Origin: an uncultured Bacteroidales bacterium
GTDB taxonomy: Bacteria; Bacteroidota; Bacteroidia; Bacteroidales; UBA932
Assembly (NCBI GenBank): GCA_944326325.1
Contig: CALVDQ010000012.1
Location: 1 to 64,000 of the forward strand
Direction of reading: 5' to 3'
Length of the DNA stretch: 64,000 nt
Below, in pieces: positions 42,940-51,445 of this stretch (the stretch's first letter is position 1; every line of letters starts with the position of its first letter). Made by a program: the position numbers and the translations under genes. The notes under the pieces are model-generated. The model ran no database searches. It was not told the origin of the DNA and was given only the letters and a program-made list of their open reading frames with translations.

Positions 42940-44163
42940 TTATTCCCCGGCAAACAGGGAAATGATATTCAGGATGACTTTCGTAGCCTTTTCCATGCTT
43001 TCCACGGGGACAAATTCAAGTTTTCCGTGGAAATTGTGTCCTCCGGCGAAGATGTTCGGGCACGGAAGTCCCATGAAGGACAGGTTGGCTCCGTCCGTAC
43101 CTCCGCGTATAGGCCTTATTATGGGAGTTATGCCTTCGGCTTCCATGGCTTTCACGGCTTTTTCTATAATATGGTAGTGAGGTTCCACCTCCTTCCTCAT
43201 ATTGTAGTACTGATGCCTGATGTCGGCCGTGGCTACGCCTTCCCCGTATTTTCCGTTGATGAAGTCCACACACTTGAGCAGAGTTTCTTTCCTCTTTTCG
43301 TAAAGCCCGAGGTCGTGGTCCCTGATAATGTATGAGAAGTCAGCTTCCTCTACCGTGCCGTTGAACCCCGTGATGTGGAAGAAACCTTCGTATCCGTCCG
43401 TGTACTCGGGCCTCTGCTCCACAGGAAGCAGGGAATTGAGTTCCATACCTATCAGGATGGCGTTGAGCATCTTTCCCTTGGCGTATCCCGGATGGATGTT
43501 CCTGCCCTGGATGTGTATTGTGGCGGAAGCCGCGTTGAAATTCTCATATTCCAGCTCGCCGATTTTCCCTCCGTCCATCGTGTAGGCATATCTTGCCCCG
43601 AATTTTTCCACATCGAACTTCACTACCCCTCGTCCTATTTCCTCGTCAGGGGTAAAGCCTATCTTGATTTCGCCGTGCCGGAATTCAGGGTGTGTCATGA
43701 CATATTCCGCCATTGACATGATCTCCGCCACACCGGCCTTGTCATCGGCGCCGAGAAGCGTGGTCCCGTCCGTGGTGATGACGGTCTGTCCCTTGTATTC
43801 GGCCAGTTCCGGGAAATCGCTTGTTTTCAGAGCCATTCCCGGCACGCCTTTCAAAGGGATGTCGTCTCCGTCGTAATCGTGGATTATCTGCGGCCTTATG
43901 TCTTTCCCTGAAGCATCGGGAGAAGTGTCTACATGCGCGATAAAACCGACTGCAGGCACGTCATTGCCGCAGTTCGAAGGTATCGAAGCCATCACATAGC
44001 CGTATTCGTCGAGTTCCGCCTTTATCCCCATGCCTTCCAGCTCGTCCTTCAGCATTTTCAGCAGGTCCAGCTGTCTGGCCGTACTCGGCTGGCTTTCCGA
44101 ATCGGGATCCGATTGCGTGTCTACAGCCACGTATCTCAGGAATCTGTCAATTATTTTTTCCAT
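42940..44163 (-). CDS. pepT: Peptidase T (tripeptide aminopeptidase)
   Basis: A cytoplasmic M20B zinc aminopeptidase that removes the first residue of tripeptides. The start at 44163 (MEKIIDRFLRYVAVDTQSD) matches the family; a longer frame to 44451 is an artefact running into the ZIP gene. Metal and catalytic motifs are FIAHVDTSPD, LLGADDKAGVAEIM and GFTPDEEIGRG. Length 407 is standard. It lies 77 bases downstream of the ZIP gene on the same strand. Confidence 0.95.
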   Translation of the reverse strand: MEKIIDRFLRYVAVDTQSDPDSESQPSTARQLDLLKMLKDELEGMGIKAELDEYGYVMASIPSNCGNDVPAVGFIAHVDTSPDASGKDIRPQIIHDYDGDDIPLKGVPGMALKTSDFPELAEYKGQTVITTDGTTLLGADDKAGVAEIMSMAEYVMTHPEFRHGEIKIGFTPDEEIGRGVVKFDVEKFGARYAYTMDGGKIGELEYENFNAASATIHIQGRNIHPGYAKGKMLNAILIGMELNSLLPVEQRPEYTDGYEGFFHITGFNGTVEEADFSYIIRDHDLGLYEKRKETLLKCVDFINGKYGEGVATADIRHQYYNMRKEVEPHYHIIEKAVKAMEAEGITPIIRPIRGGTDGANLSFMGLPCPNIFAGGHNFHGKLEFVPVESMEKATKVILNIISLFAGE

Positions 44164-44240
44164 TTGAAAGAACTTTATAAAATTATGTCCAATAAAACCA
44201 AAATATCTTCTTGATGCTCCGGCACCGTCCGGCCTTTGCC

Positions 44241-45077
44241 CTATAACAGCAGAAGGCTGACCGCCATGATTGCCATACCGGATACCACTCCGGCTATCGC
44301 AATGTGGTGTTTCCCGTATTTTTCGGCCGTAGGAAGCAGTTCGTCCAGCGAGATGTATACCATGATTCCGGCAACGGCGGAAAGAATCAGCGGGAAGGCT
44401 GCTCCGCCTCCCTGTATCTGTATCCCGAACAGGGCTGTCAGGCCGTAGCATATCGCTGCTCCTGCCGGTTCGGTCAGTCCGGACAGGGTGGCGTACATCA
44501 GGGCCTTTGCCTTGCTTCTGGTCGCATAGAAAATAGGGATTGCCACCGCAATGCCTTCAGGAATGTTGTGTACGGCGATGGCGAATGTTATTCCCGTTCC
44601 CATCCGGGGGTCGTTCAATGTCCCGATGAAGGTTGCCATGCCTTCCGGGAAATTGTGTATCGCAATGGCGAGCGCCGACATTATACCGAGTTTCTTCAGT
44701 GCGTTCCTGCCTTCGTGTTCCGATTGCCGTATCATCTCCGTTGCCGCGTTCCTGGAGTCGAGCGTAAGCCCGGAGGCTTCATGCGGGTTCTCGTATTCCG
44801 GTATGAGGAAGTCGATGAGCGTGATGATGCCCATGCCCAGGAAAAAGGCCAGAACCACGAGTACGGAACCGTTGCCTGCGTCTTCGGGAATCGCCGCCTG
44901 CGCTTCCGGGTAGAGCTCTGCCAGGGAAATGAATATCATCACCCCTGCCGACAGCCCGAGGGCACCGGCCAGAAAATCGCTGCCGAGCTTTTTTCTGAAC
45001 AGAATGAGTGCTCCGCCGAGCCCTGTGGCGGCTCCGGCTGCCAGGGTCAGCAGCAGTGCGGTGATTATCGGTTCCAT
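44241..45077 (-). CDS. zupT: ZIP family divalent metal transporter
   Basis: Imports zinc or other divalent metals across the inner membrane. It is a 278-residue protein with about eight helices. The metal-site signatures HNFPEG and HNIPEG lie in helices IV and V. Between helices III and IV is a charged cytoplasmic loop (NAATEMIRQSEHEGRNALKK). It follows the OPT transporter gene with an 11-base gap, which indicates an operon of two transporters. Confidence 0.92.
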   Translation of the reverse strand: MEPIITALLLTLAAGAATGLGGALILFRKKLGSDFLAGALGLSAGVMIFISLAELYPEAQAAIPEDAGNGSVLVVLAFFLGMGIITLIDFLIPEYENPHEASGLTLDSRNAATEMIRQSEHEGRNALKKLGIMSALAIAIHNFPEGMATFIGTLNDPRMGTGITFAIAVHNIPEGIAVAIPIFYATRSKAKALMYATLSGLTEPAGAAICYGLTALFGIQIQGGGAAFPLILSAVAGIMVYISLDELLPTAEKYGKHHIAIAGVVSGMAIMAVSLLLL

Positions 45078-45088
45078 TTACTGTGTCT

Positions 45089-47077
45089 TCAGGCCTGTAT
45101 GTCTTTTTTCGCCTTGAGCGAAGAAACGATGATGTAGCTTATGATCAGGATGTAAGGTATTATTGCAACCGGCTCCGTCCACACTGATGGCGCTATGTAC
45201 CAGTCGATATCCGCGAATTTCAGGATTGCGCTCACCACTCCCATCAGTGCCCCTCCGGCGATGAATCCGGAAGCGATCAGGGTTCCCTTTTCTCTTCTTG
45301 CGCCGTTTACTCCGGCATCTTTGCTCCTGCTGCCCACGAACCATGAAATCGCTCCGCCTACGAGCATTGGCAGATTCAGGTCAAGAGGAATGAACATACC
45401 CAGTGCAAATGCCAGTGCAGGTACCTTGAACCAGCTTAGTATCAAGGCAATGACGGCTCCTATCCCGTACAGCAGCCATGGTGCGCTTCCTCCGTTCATC
45501 ATCGGTTCGATGACAGCGGCCATGGCATTGGCCTGAGGGGCCACGAGGGCGTCTTCACCGGTGAATCCGTAGGTCTTGTTGAGGACCAGCATTACGCCTC
45601 CCACCGTAGCGGCCGCCACGAGAGTCCCGAGGAATTTCCAGCTTTCCTGTTTCTTGGGCGTGGAGCCGATCCAATAACCTATCTTCAGGTCGGTCACAAA
45701 GGCACCGGCTACGGAAAGTGCGGTGCAGACGACTCCTCCTATAATGAGGGCCGCAGTCATTCCTGCAGTTCCCTTCAATCCTGCCGCTACCATTACTATG
45801 GAAGCGAGTATGAGGGTCATGAGGGTCATCCCGCTGACAGGGTTGGTCCCGACTATTGCGATTGCATTGGCGGCGACCGTTGTGAACAGGAAGGCGATTA
45901 TCCCGACTACCAGCACCCCGATGACGGCGAGCCACAGATTGTCCAGAACACCGAAAGCGAAGAACAGGAAGACGGCCACGAGGGTAATGCAGATGCCGAA
46001 AATGACGATCTTCATCGAGATGTCCCTCTGTGTCCTTTCCGTTTCAGTGGTGCCTTTGGCTTTTTTCTTGCTGAATTCGCCGGCCGCAAGTCCCAGCGCG
46101 GACCTTATCACCCCGAAGGAATTCACTATGCCTATGATTCCGGCCGTGGCGATGCCGCCGATGCCGATGTGGCGTGCGTATTCAGTGAATATCTCTTCTG
46201 CGGAAAGCTGGGATACGGTACTCTTTATTCCGGTGTTCATCAGGTCTATGACTTCAGGTCCCCATATAAGGTTCATGAGTGGAATGATGACGAACCAGAC
46301 GAGGAAACTGCCGCAGCAGATTACCAGGGCGTATTTCAGTCCGACTATGTATCCGAGACCGAGGACAGCGGCTCCTGTATTGAGCTTGAACACCAGCTTT
46401 GCCTTTTCGGCTATGGCTTCTCCGAAAGGAAGTATTCTCGAAGTGACGGTGTCGCTCCACAGCCCGAATGTGGATACCGTGAAGTCATACAGCCCGCCCA
46501 CGAGTCCGCTGACAAGCAGGGTCTTGGCCCCTTTCCCTCCGCTTTCCCCGCTGACGAGGACCTGGGTCGTCGCAGTAGCTTCCGGGAACGGATATTTCCC
46601 GTGCATTTCCTTTACGAAATATTTCCTGAACGGTATGAGGAAGAGTATCCCGAGTATGCCTCCGAGCAGGGAAGAGAAGAAGACCTTGGTGAAGTCGACG
46701 GTCAGTTCCGGATATTTTGCCTGGAGTATATAAAGTGCAGGCAAAGTGAAGATGGCTCCGGCCACGATGGCTCCCGAACATGAGCCGATGGACTGTATCA
46801 TCACGTTTTCCCCGAGGGCGTTCTTCCTTCCCAGTGCGCTCGAAAGTCCTACGGCTATGATTGCTATGGGGATCGCGGCTTCGAATACCTGACCGACCTT
46901 CAGCCCGAGATAGGCTGCGGCTGCAGAGAATATCACTGTCATGATGAGGCCGATGCACACCGACCAGGGCGTGACTTCCGGATAGTTCTTCTCAGGCGAG
47001 AGCAGCGGCGTGTATTTTTCTCCGGGTTTCAGCTCCCTGTGGGCGTTCTCAGGCAATTCCTTCTGTGTCTTTTCCAT
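45089..47077 (-). CDS. OPT family oligopeptide/metal-chelate transporter
   Basis: A 662-residue inner-membrane protein with about 15 hydrophobic helices. The OPT family segment NYPEVTPWSVCIGLIMTVIF stands near the N-terminus, with PFPEATATTQVL further on. Bacterial OPT members take up oligopeptides or iron chelates with protons. Pairing with zupT 11 bases downstream suggests a link with metal uptake. Upstream on the minus strand is a -7-like TATGTTTG (complement of 47106-47113) without a well-placed -33 partner. Confidence 0.9.
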   Translation of the reverse strand: MEKTQKELPENAHRELKPGEKYTPLLSPEKNYPEVTPWSVCIGLIMTVIFSAAAAYLGLKVGQVFEAAIPIAIIAVGLSSALGRKNALGENVMIQSIGSCSGAIVAGAIFTLPALYILQAKYPELTVDFTKVFFSSLLGGILGILFLIPFRKYFVKEMHGKYPFPEATATTQVLVSGESGGKGAKTLLVSGLVGGLYDFTVSTFGLWSDTVTSRILPFGEAIAEKAKLVFKLNTGAAVLGLGYIVGLKYALVICCGSFLVWFVIIPLMNLIWGPEVIDLMNTGIKSTVSQLSAEEIFTEYARHIGIGGIATAGIIGIVNSFGVIRSALGLAAGEFSKKKAKGTTETERTQRDISMKIVIFGICITLVAVFLFFAFGVLDNLWLAVIGVLVVGIIAFLFTTVAANAIAIVGTNPVSGMTLMTLILASIVMVAAGLKGTAGMTAALIIGGVVCTALSVAGAFVTDLKIGYWIGSTPKKQESWKFLGTLVAAATVGGVMLVLNKTYGFTGEDALVAPQANAMAAVIEPMMNGGSAPWLLYGIGAVIALILSWFKVPALAFALGMFIPLDLNLPMLVGGAISWFVGSRSKDAGVNGARREKGTLIASGFIAGGALMGVVSAILKFADIDWYIAPSVWTEPVAIIPYILIISYIIVSSLKAKKDIQA

Positions 47078-47182
47078 TTTCTGTCGAGTTCAAAATTGCA
47101 GGATGCAAACATACATAAAAATTTTCAAACTGGCGAGAACTGATTTTTTGGAAGATAGCTATGTTTTTAAAGTGAAAAAGCC

Positions 47183-47216
47183 TATATTTGCAACAAAGGT
47201 GGGCCGCATTTGTTGC
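47183..47216 (+). promoter_or_regulatory. -7 box and 8-bp hairpin at the head of the 47.2-47.5 kb RNA region
   Basis: TATATTTG at 47183-47190 fits TAnnTTTG, but no TTTG lies at the proper distance upstream. GCAACAAA (47190-47197) pairs with TTTGTTGC (47209-47216). A further stem, CCAG-GGCC with GGCC-T-CTGG, lies at about 47228-47266. The stretch 47217-47290 therefore also looks structured, but I do not recognise it. Confidence 0.4.
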
Positions 47217-47290
47217 GGTATTCCTTTCCAGGGCCGGCGGTACGGCAATGCCTGACGGGCCTCTGGTTACATACAGAAAGCGTTTGGCTT

Positions 47291-47442
47291 TTATTCCTCG
47301 TGCTGAATCTGGACAATTCAACGTGTAAGGGAATAGGAGTTATTGATTGCACTTGCTATGACTGTGGTCGATCCACCAGATAGCGGTGTGGGTCGATGAA
47401 TCTTATTTTTACACGAGCAGTCCAGAGCTCAGCACGGAATAA
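47291..47442 (+). ncRNA. ssrS: Long-hairpin RNA resembling 6S RNA
   Basis: The 152 bases fold into one long interrupted hairpin. The outer stem is TTATT...CGTGCTGA (47291-47306) with TCAGCACG..AATAA (47429-47442). Next come TCTGGAC/GTCCAGA (47308-47314 with 47420-47426) and CGTGTAA/TTACACG (47322-47328 with 47409-47415). A large open bubble follows (47329-47341 against 47398-47408). Then comes an upper stem 47342-47359 with 47380-47397, capped by a hairpin around 47368. A rod with a central bubble is the 6S RNA layout. The bubble's 3' strand reads TTATTTTTA, close to a -7 box. A T-rich tract (47461-47475) follows. Identity with Rfam 6S families is untested. Confidence 0.5.
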
Positions 47443-47511
47443 GAATCAATGGGCTCACACTTTCTTTTTTGTTTTGTTCGTTACTGGGCCGGCGAAACAT
47501 CAAACCATATT

Positions 47512-48096
47512 ATGAGTACGACTAAAACAGCCTATCCGGGTATGCCATCTCCGCTTTTTCCGGACACCAACCCGAAGCCTGTAATGGGATTTCTTTACTC
47601 TGTCTCCCGGACGTCTCTCGGTGAATACTGGCCGTTGTATGTGGGTCCGAACAGCATCGGACGTTCTCCGGAATGCGGCATCCGGCTCGAGGAAGCCTCT
47701 GTCTCTGAAAACCATGCCGTCCTTGTCATCCGCAAGATGCAGAACAACGGTGAGAACGCCGGAATATTCGTCTATCTCCAGGACACGGGTTCGATGTACG
47801 GTACAATGCTCAACGGGGTGACCCTGGACTTCAACCCGAAGGAGTGCAGGAGCGGGGATATCATCAGCGTCGGAGAGAACTATGAGCTTTATTTTCTTCT
47901 TGTCGACCCTGATTCTGTGGGGCTGAAACAGAAACCTGGCTTCAGGTCCACCGCTCCCGATGCCGCTGAGGCAGGACAACCTCCGCTTACAGGACTTTTT
48001 ACCCAGTCTCCAAAAGGGACCATGCCCGGGACAGTTTCGTCTTCCCCTTTCGAGGACGGTTCCAAGAAGACGGTCTTCATTTCCCCCAAGAGATAG
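47512..48096 (+). CDS. FHA domain protein
   Basis: A 194-residue cytoplasmic protein with no signal peptide or membrane helix. The ATG at 47512 is preferred; an in-frame ATG at 47449 would start inside the T-rich tract after the RNA. Residues about 40-130 form an FHA domain: IGRSPECGIRL, ASVSENHAVLVI and YGTMLNG. The canonical SRxH loop is SENH here, so phosphothreonine binding may be altered. The last 60 residues are Pro/Ser-rich, likely flexible. It heads a run of thirteen same-strand genes that include a kinase and a PP2C phosphatase, whose targets or scaffold it may be. Confidence 0.85.
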   Translation: MSTTKTAYPGMPSPLFPDTNPKPVMGFLYSVSRTSLGEYWPLYVGPNSIGRSPECGIRLEEASVSENHAVLVIRKMQNNGENAGIFVYLQDTGSMYGTMLNGVTLDFNPKECRSGDIISVGENYELYFLLVDPDSVGLKQKPGFRSTAPDAAEAGQPPLTGLFTQSPKGTMPGTVSSSPFEDGSKKTVFISPKR

Positions 48097-48135
48097 CATT
48101 TCCCATCTTTTGTCAACCTCTGAAACCTGAAGACA

Positions 48136-49146
48136 GTGTTACAGTCAATAAAATCACGGTTAAAGTGTACCGGATGCATCGAGTCGCTTGTCGGGGGAAG
48201 GTCCGAGAACCAGGATTCCGCAGCTTCGGCCGATACTCCGCTGGGTACTCTTGTGGTCGTCTGCGACGGGATGGGAGGCATGAAAGGAGGAAAGAAGGCT
48301 TCGTCCATGGCAGTGGATTCTGTAATCGCTTCTGTCAGTGCCGCCCCGGAAGACGGGAATCCTGCGGAGGTGCTCTATGATGCGATAGCCAAGGCGAACT
48401 CCAGTATAGCCGAAGAGGGTCGCAAGGAGGAGTTCAAGGGGATGGGAACCACTGTCGTAGCCCTTCTGCTCACGGAAAGGAGTGCTGTCGTGGCACAGCT
48501 CGGCGACAGCCGGGTGTACCAGATCAGGAAAGGGAAGAAGATTTTCCGGACGACGGACCATTCCATGGTTTTCGATATGGTCAAGGCGAATGTCATTACG
48601 GAAGAACAGGCCCGGCTCTCGAGCTGCTCGAACATAATCCTGAAAGCTCTCGGAATATCGGAAACGGCCGAACCTTCCATCGTGGAACTGCCGTACCGGA
48701 GACATGACAGATTTGTCCTGTGTACGGACGGATTCTGGGCGGCGACGGATGAAGATACATTCCTGAAGAAACTTTCCGTAAAAGAAAGTCCGGAGCAGAT
48801 GCTTTCCGCCCTTGCGGAGGAAATAGACAGCATCGGCAGGGATGGCGGCGGGAATCATGATAATCTGACTGCAGCCATTGTGGACGTGGATGCGGATTCT
48901 GTACTCAAGGACAGGCGCAGGACAGGATTCCCGATATTGAAATTGTGTGTGTATGTTCTTCTGGCCGCAAGCCTCGGTCTGAACCTGTATTCATTGGTGC
49001 TCATGTCGGAGCGGAAAGATCTCCGCGAGGAACTTGCCGGATTGAGGGACGATCTTGTAACCGCCCAGGAATATCTTACTGCACAGAAGGTGGAGAAGAT
49101 ACTGGACATGGTGACAGGCGGTGACAGGACTGCGTCAGAGGATTAA
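48136..49146 (+). CDS. Membrane-anchored PP2C-type Ser/Thr phosphatase
   Basis: A 336-residue metal-dependent phosphatase. The start codon appears to be GTG at 48136, as no ATG precedes the domain. Motifs in order are GGRSENQDS (first metal Asp), VVVCDGMGGMKGG, AQLGDSRVYQIRKG, VLCTDGFWAA and GGNHDNLTAAIV, so all metal-binding acids are present. After the domain (about 1-250) comes one membrane helix (about 266-290), then a 46-residue charged coiled coil that would lie in the periplasm. It is the probable opponent of the kinase encoded at 52418. Confidence 0.92.
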   Translation: MLQSIKSRLKCTGCIESLVGGRSENQDSAASADTPLGTLVVVCDGMGGMKGGKKASSMAVDSVIASVSAAPEDGNPAEVLYDAIAKANSSIAEEGRKEEFKGMGTTVVALLLTERSAVVAQLGDSRVYQIRKGKKIFRTTDHSMVFDMVKANVITEEQARLSSCSNIILKALGISETAEPSIVELPYRRHDRFVLCTDGFWAATDEDTFLKKLSVKESPEQMLSALAEEIDSIGRDGGGNHDNLTAAIVDVDADSVLKDRRRTGFPILKLCVYVLLAASLGLNLYSLVLMSERKDLREELAGLRDDLVTAQEYLTAQKVEKILDMVTGGDRTASED

Positions 49147-49199
49147 GATATTTTTGAACAGTAATTTCGGCGTTATTGCGTCAATAAGGAAAATCGGAT

Positions 49200-49907
49200 A
49201 TGAAAAAGACCGTGTATACGATAGGACGGGATCCTTCCTGTGACATCTGCCTGTACGATACGGGCAATGCAGTCAGCCGCCACCATGCGGTATTGAAAAT
49301 CAGGAAGAACGGGAGCTATGTCATCGTAGACTCCAGCCTTAACGGCACTTATGTGAACGGAGTCAGGATCACTCCGGAGAAGGAGGTCCCTGTTTCTCGC
49401 AGGGATACCGTCCGTTTTGCGGATTCTGCAGAACTGGACTGGTCCCTTATCCCTGAAAATCCGGTGAAGAAGCGTATCGCTGTCATAGCGGGATCTGTCT
49501 TTCTGCTGATAGCGGCGGCGGTGACCGTGATATGTGTGTGTCCGCGCGGCGGCGGTTCTCCGGCAGGAGGAGGCCCTGCGGGATCTTCCGTCTTCTTCCC
49601 TGATGACTCCCTGTCCCGGAGAAACGCTTCCTCCGGAAAGGACAAGCCTGTGTTCCGACGGACCTTGCCTAAGAAGCAGGATGATAAGGAGATGCAGACT
49701 GAAACGGCACCTGCCCGGACGCATGGGCAGGAAGATTCCCTCCAGGTGCGGGATACAGCCGGAGGGGATGTCGCCCTTCAGGATACTGCGGCCGTTTCCG
49801 GCAATGTCCGGGCGGATTCCCTGCATCTTGCGGAGCCTGCATCCGGTGGCTCTTCTGAAACCGAGGTGGCAGACACCTCTACTATTAATGTCAATGCAAT
49901 CTATTAA
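49200..49907 (+). CDS. FHA domain protein with membrane helix and periplasmic tail
   Basis: A 235-residue protein. An FHA domain occupies residues 1-85 with all hallmark residues: YTIGRDPSCDI, AVSRHHAVLKI and SSLNGTYVNG. One membrane helix (about 97-118, IAVIAGSVFLLIAAAVTVIC) follows. The remaining 115 residues are Ser/Pro/Asp-rich without predicted fold, probably in the periplasm. It could link phospho-signalling at the inner face to envelope partners. It lies 53 bases after the PP2C gene and 11 bases before the FHA-protease gene. Confidence 0.85.
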   Translation: MKKTVYTIGRDPSCDICLYDTGNAVSRHHAVLKIRKNGSYVIVDSSLNGTYVNGVRITPEKEVPVSRRDTVRFADSAELDWSLIPENPVKKRIAVIAGSVFLLIAAAVTVICVCPRGGGSPAGGGPAGSSVFFPDDSLSRRNASSGKDKPVFRRTLPKKQDDKEMQTETAPARTHGQEDSLQVRDTAGGDVALQDTAAVSGNVRADSLHLAEPASGGSSETEVADTSTINVNAIY

Positions 49908-49918
49908 AATTCATCACT

Positions 49919-51445
49919 ATGAGACTAACAGTAATCGGACGTGACCCCAAACAGGCGGAGATAGTCATATCCAACGAGTATGTGAGCAACTACCACGCGG
50001 AGCTGATCCAGCTCGACAACGGGGACATGTTCATCATCGACAAAAGCACGAACGGGACTTTCCTTGACGGTTCGAGGCTTGCCCCTGGGAAAGAGACCCC
50101 CGTCAGAAGAGGTGCGGATGTTACTTTCACTGCGTTGGGTATCCCGCTTGACTGGTCGGCCGTCCCTTATCTGAAGACCCCGGAAGGCGTGAGGCAGACC
50201 ATGGGCATAGGTTCACACTACATGAACAGGATTGTCGTCAACGGTACCGGCGTCAGCCGCTTCCATGCCACGGTCCGTGAAATGTCCGACGGGAAATGGT
50301 ATATCTGTGACCACAGCATGAACGGAACCACCCTGAACGGCAGAGCCATACCGAAGAACAAATACGTAAGGCTGAAAGCCGGCGATGAGATTTCCTGTGC
50401 CGGGATCCCTGTAGAGAACCCGGTAAGGAAGGGAGGCGGAGGCTGGAAGTATGCCGTGGCTGCGGCAGCTGTAGCCGTCGCGGCGGTACTGGTAGTCTTT
50501 GGTGTCCGGTCAATCCGTCGCCCCCTGTCTGACGAGCAGCTTATCGCGATGTACGACAATTCCGTGGTGCTGATGGTCTGCGAGTATCATTTCGAGGTGG
50601 ATTGCGGCACCCTGCCGATAGACGGTCTTCCTGATCCGGATTCCTGGAACCCTCGCAAGGAGGTCTTTACAGAGCCTCTGTATGACAAGTTCATCGTGGA
50701 GGACGACATGGTGATGGAGTTTGACGGGAATAATTCGATTATGGGGACCGGGACCGGCTTTTTCGTAGGGGAGTCCGGCGTCATAGCCACGAACCGCCAT
50801 GTGGCGAGACCTTGGGAGATGGACAAGGTTGATTACGGCACTTCCGTGGTTACTCTGGAAAAGGCTGCGGAGGATTATTTCAGGAACAAGCTTACGACTC
50901 TGTATGAAATGGGGTGTACTGAAGCCCTTCCGTACATTTCCCAGGTCAGGGTACGCGGGGTGCTTGACAATATGATCATTGTCCCGAACGGCAAATACTT
51001 CAATTCCCACAGTGCCATAACCTGCAGTGAGATAGCCTGCAGTTCAGAAAGCGAAGACCTTGCCTTGTTCAAGATACTGTCCGACAGTATGCCGCTGAAT
51101 GTGACACCTGTCCCTCTTTCCAAAGTCAGGAAGAACGACCCTAAGAAGGGGGCGCATATCCTGACAATCGGTTTCCCGATGGGTATAAACCTTCTTGATG
51201 ATCTGGAAAAGACGGAAATACAGGCTCATGCCGCATCCGGGTCCATATCGAGGAACGATAACCGGTTCCTGTTCGGATTCGATGCCGTGACAAGGCCTGG
51301 AGCCAGCGGTTCCCCTATTTTCGACAAGTACGGGAATCTTATGGGTGTCCTCAATTCGGGATATTCGTCAACCCAGGGATTCAACTTCGGTGTCCGTTCA
51401 GTTTATCTCGAATCTTTGCTCAAGGGAGCGGAAGTCACAAAATGA
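49919..51445 (+). CDS. Tandem FHA - membrane helix - trypsin-like protease
   Basis: A 508-residue protein. FHA domain 1 (about 1-75) has VIGRDPKQAEI, YVSNYHAELI and KSTNGTFLDG. FHA domain 2 (about 95-165) has GVSRFHATV and HSMNGTTLNG but a changed entry motif, MGIGSHYMN. One membrane helix lies at about 180-200. The periplasmic part is a trypsin-fold protease: GTGFFVGESGVIATNRHVA gives the His, EDLALFKI the Asp, and PGASGSPIFD the Ser. All three catalytic residues are present. Cytoplasmic phosphopeptide reading could thus steer a periplasmic protease. Its stop overlaps the next start by four bases (ATGA). Confidence 0.9.
   Translation: MRLTVIGRDPKQAEIVISNEYVSNYHAELIQLDNGDMFIIDKSTNGTFLDGSRLAPGKETPVRRGADVTFTALGIPLDWSAVPYLKTPEGVRQTMGIGSHYMNRIVVNGTGVSRFHATVREMSDGKWYICDHSMNGTTLNGRAIPKNKYVRLKAGDEISCAGIPVENPVRKGGGGWKYAVAAAAVAVAAVLVVFGVRSIRRPLSDEQLIAMYDNSVVLMVCEYHFEVDCGTLPIDGLPDPDSWNPRKEVFTEPLYDKFIVEDDMVMEFDGNNSIMGTGTGFFVGESGVIATNRHVARPWEMDKVDYGTSVVTLEKAAEDYFRNKLTTLYEMGCTEALPYISQVRVRGVLDNMIIVPNGKYFNSHSAITCSEIACSSESEDLALFKILSDSMPLNVTPVPLSKVRKNDPKKGAHILTIGFPMGINLLDDLEKTEIQAHAASGSISRNDNRFLFGFDAVTRPGASGSPIFDKYGNLMGVLNSGYSSTQGFNFGVRSVYLESLLKGAEVTK

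Noticed and set aside
47183-47470. RNase P RNA, SRP RNA or tmRNA
   Set aside because: None of their conserved core strings or a tag reading frame is visible; the rod shape with a central bubble fits 6S RNA better.
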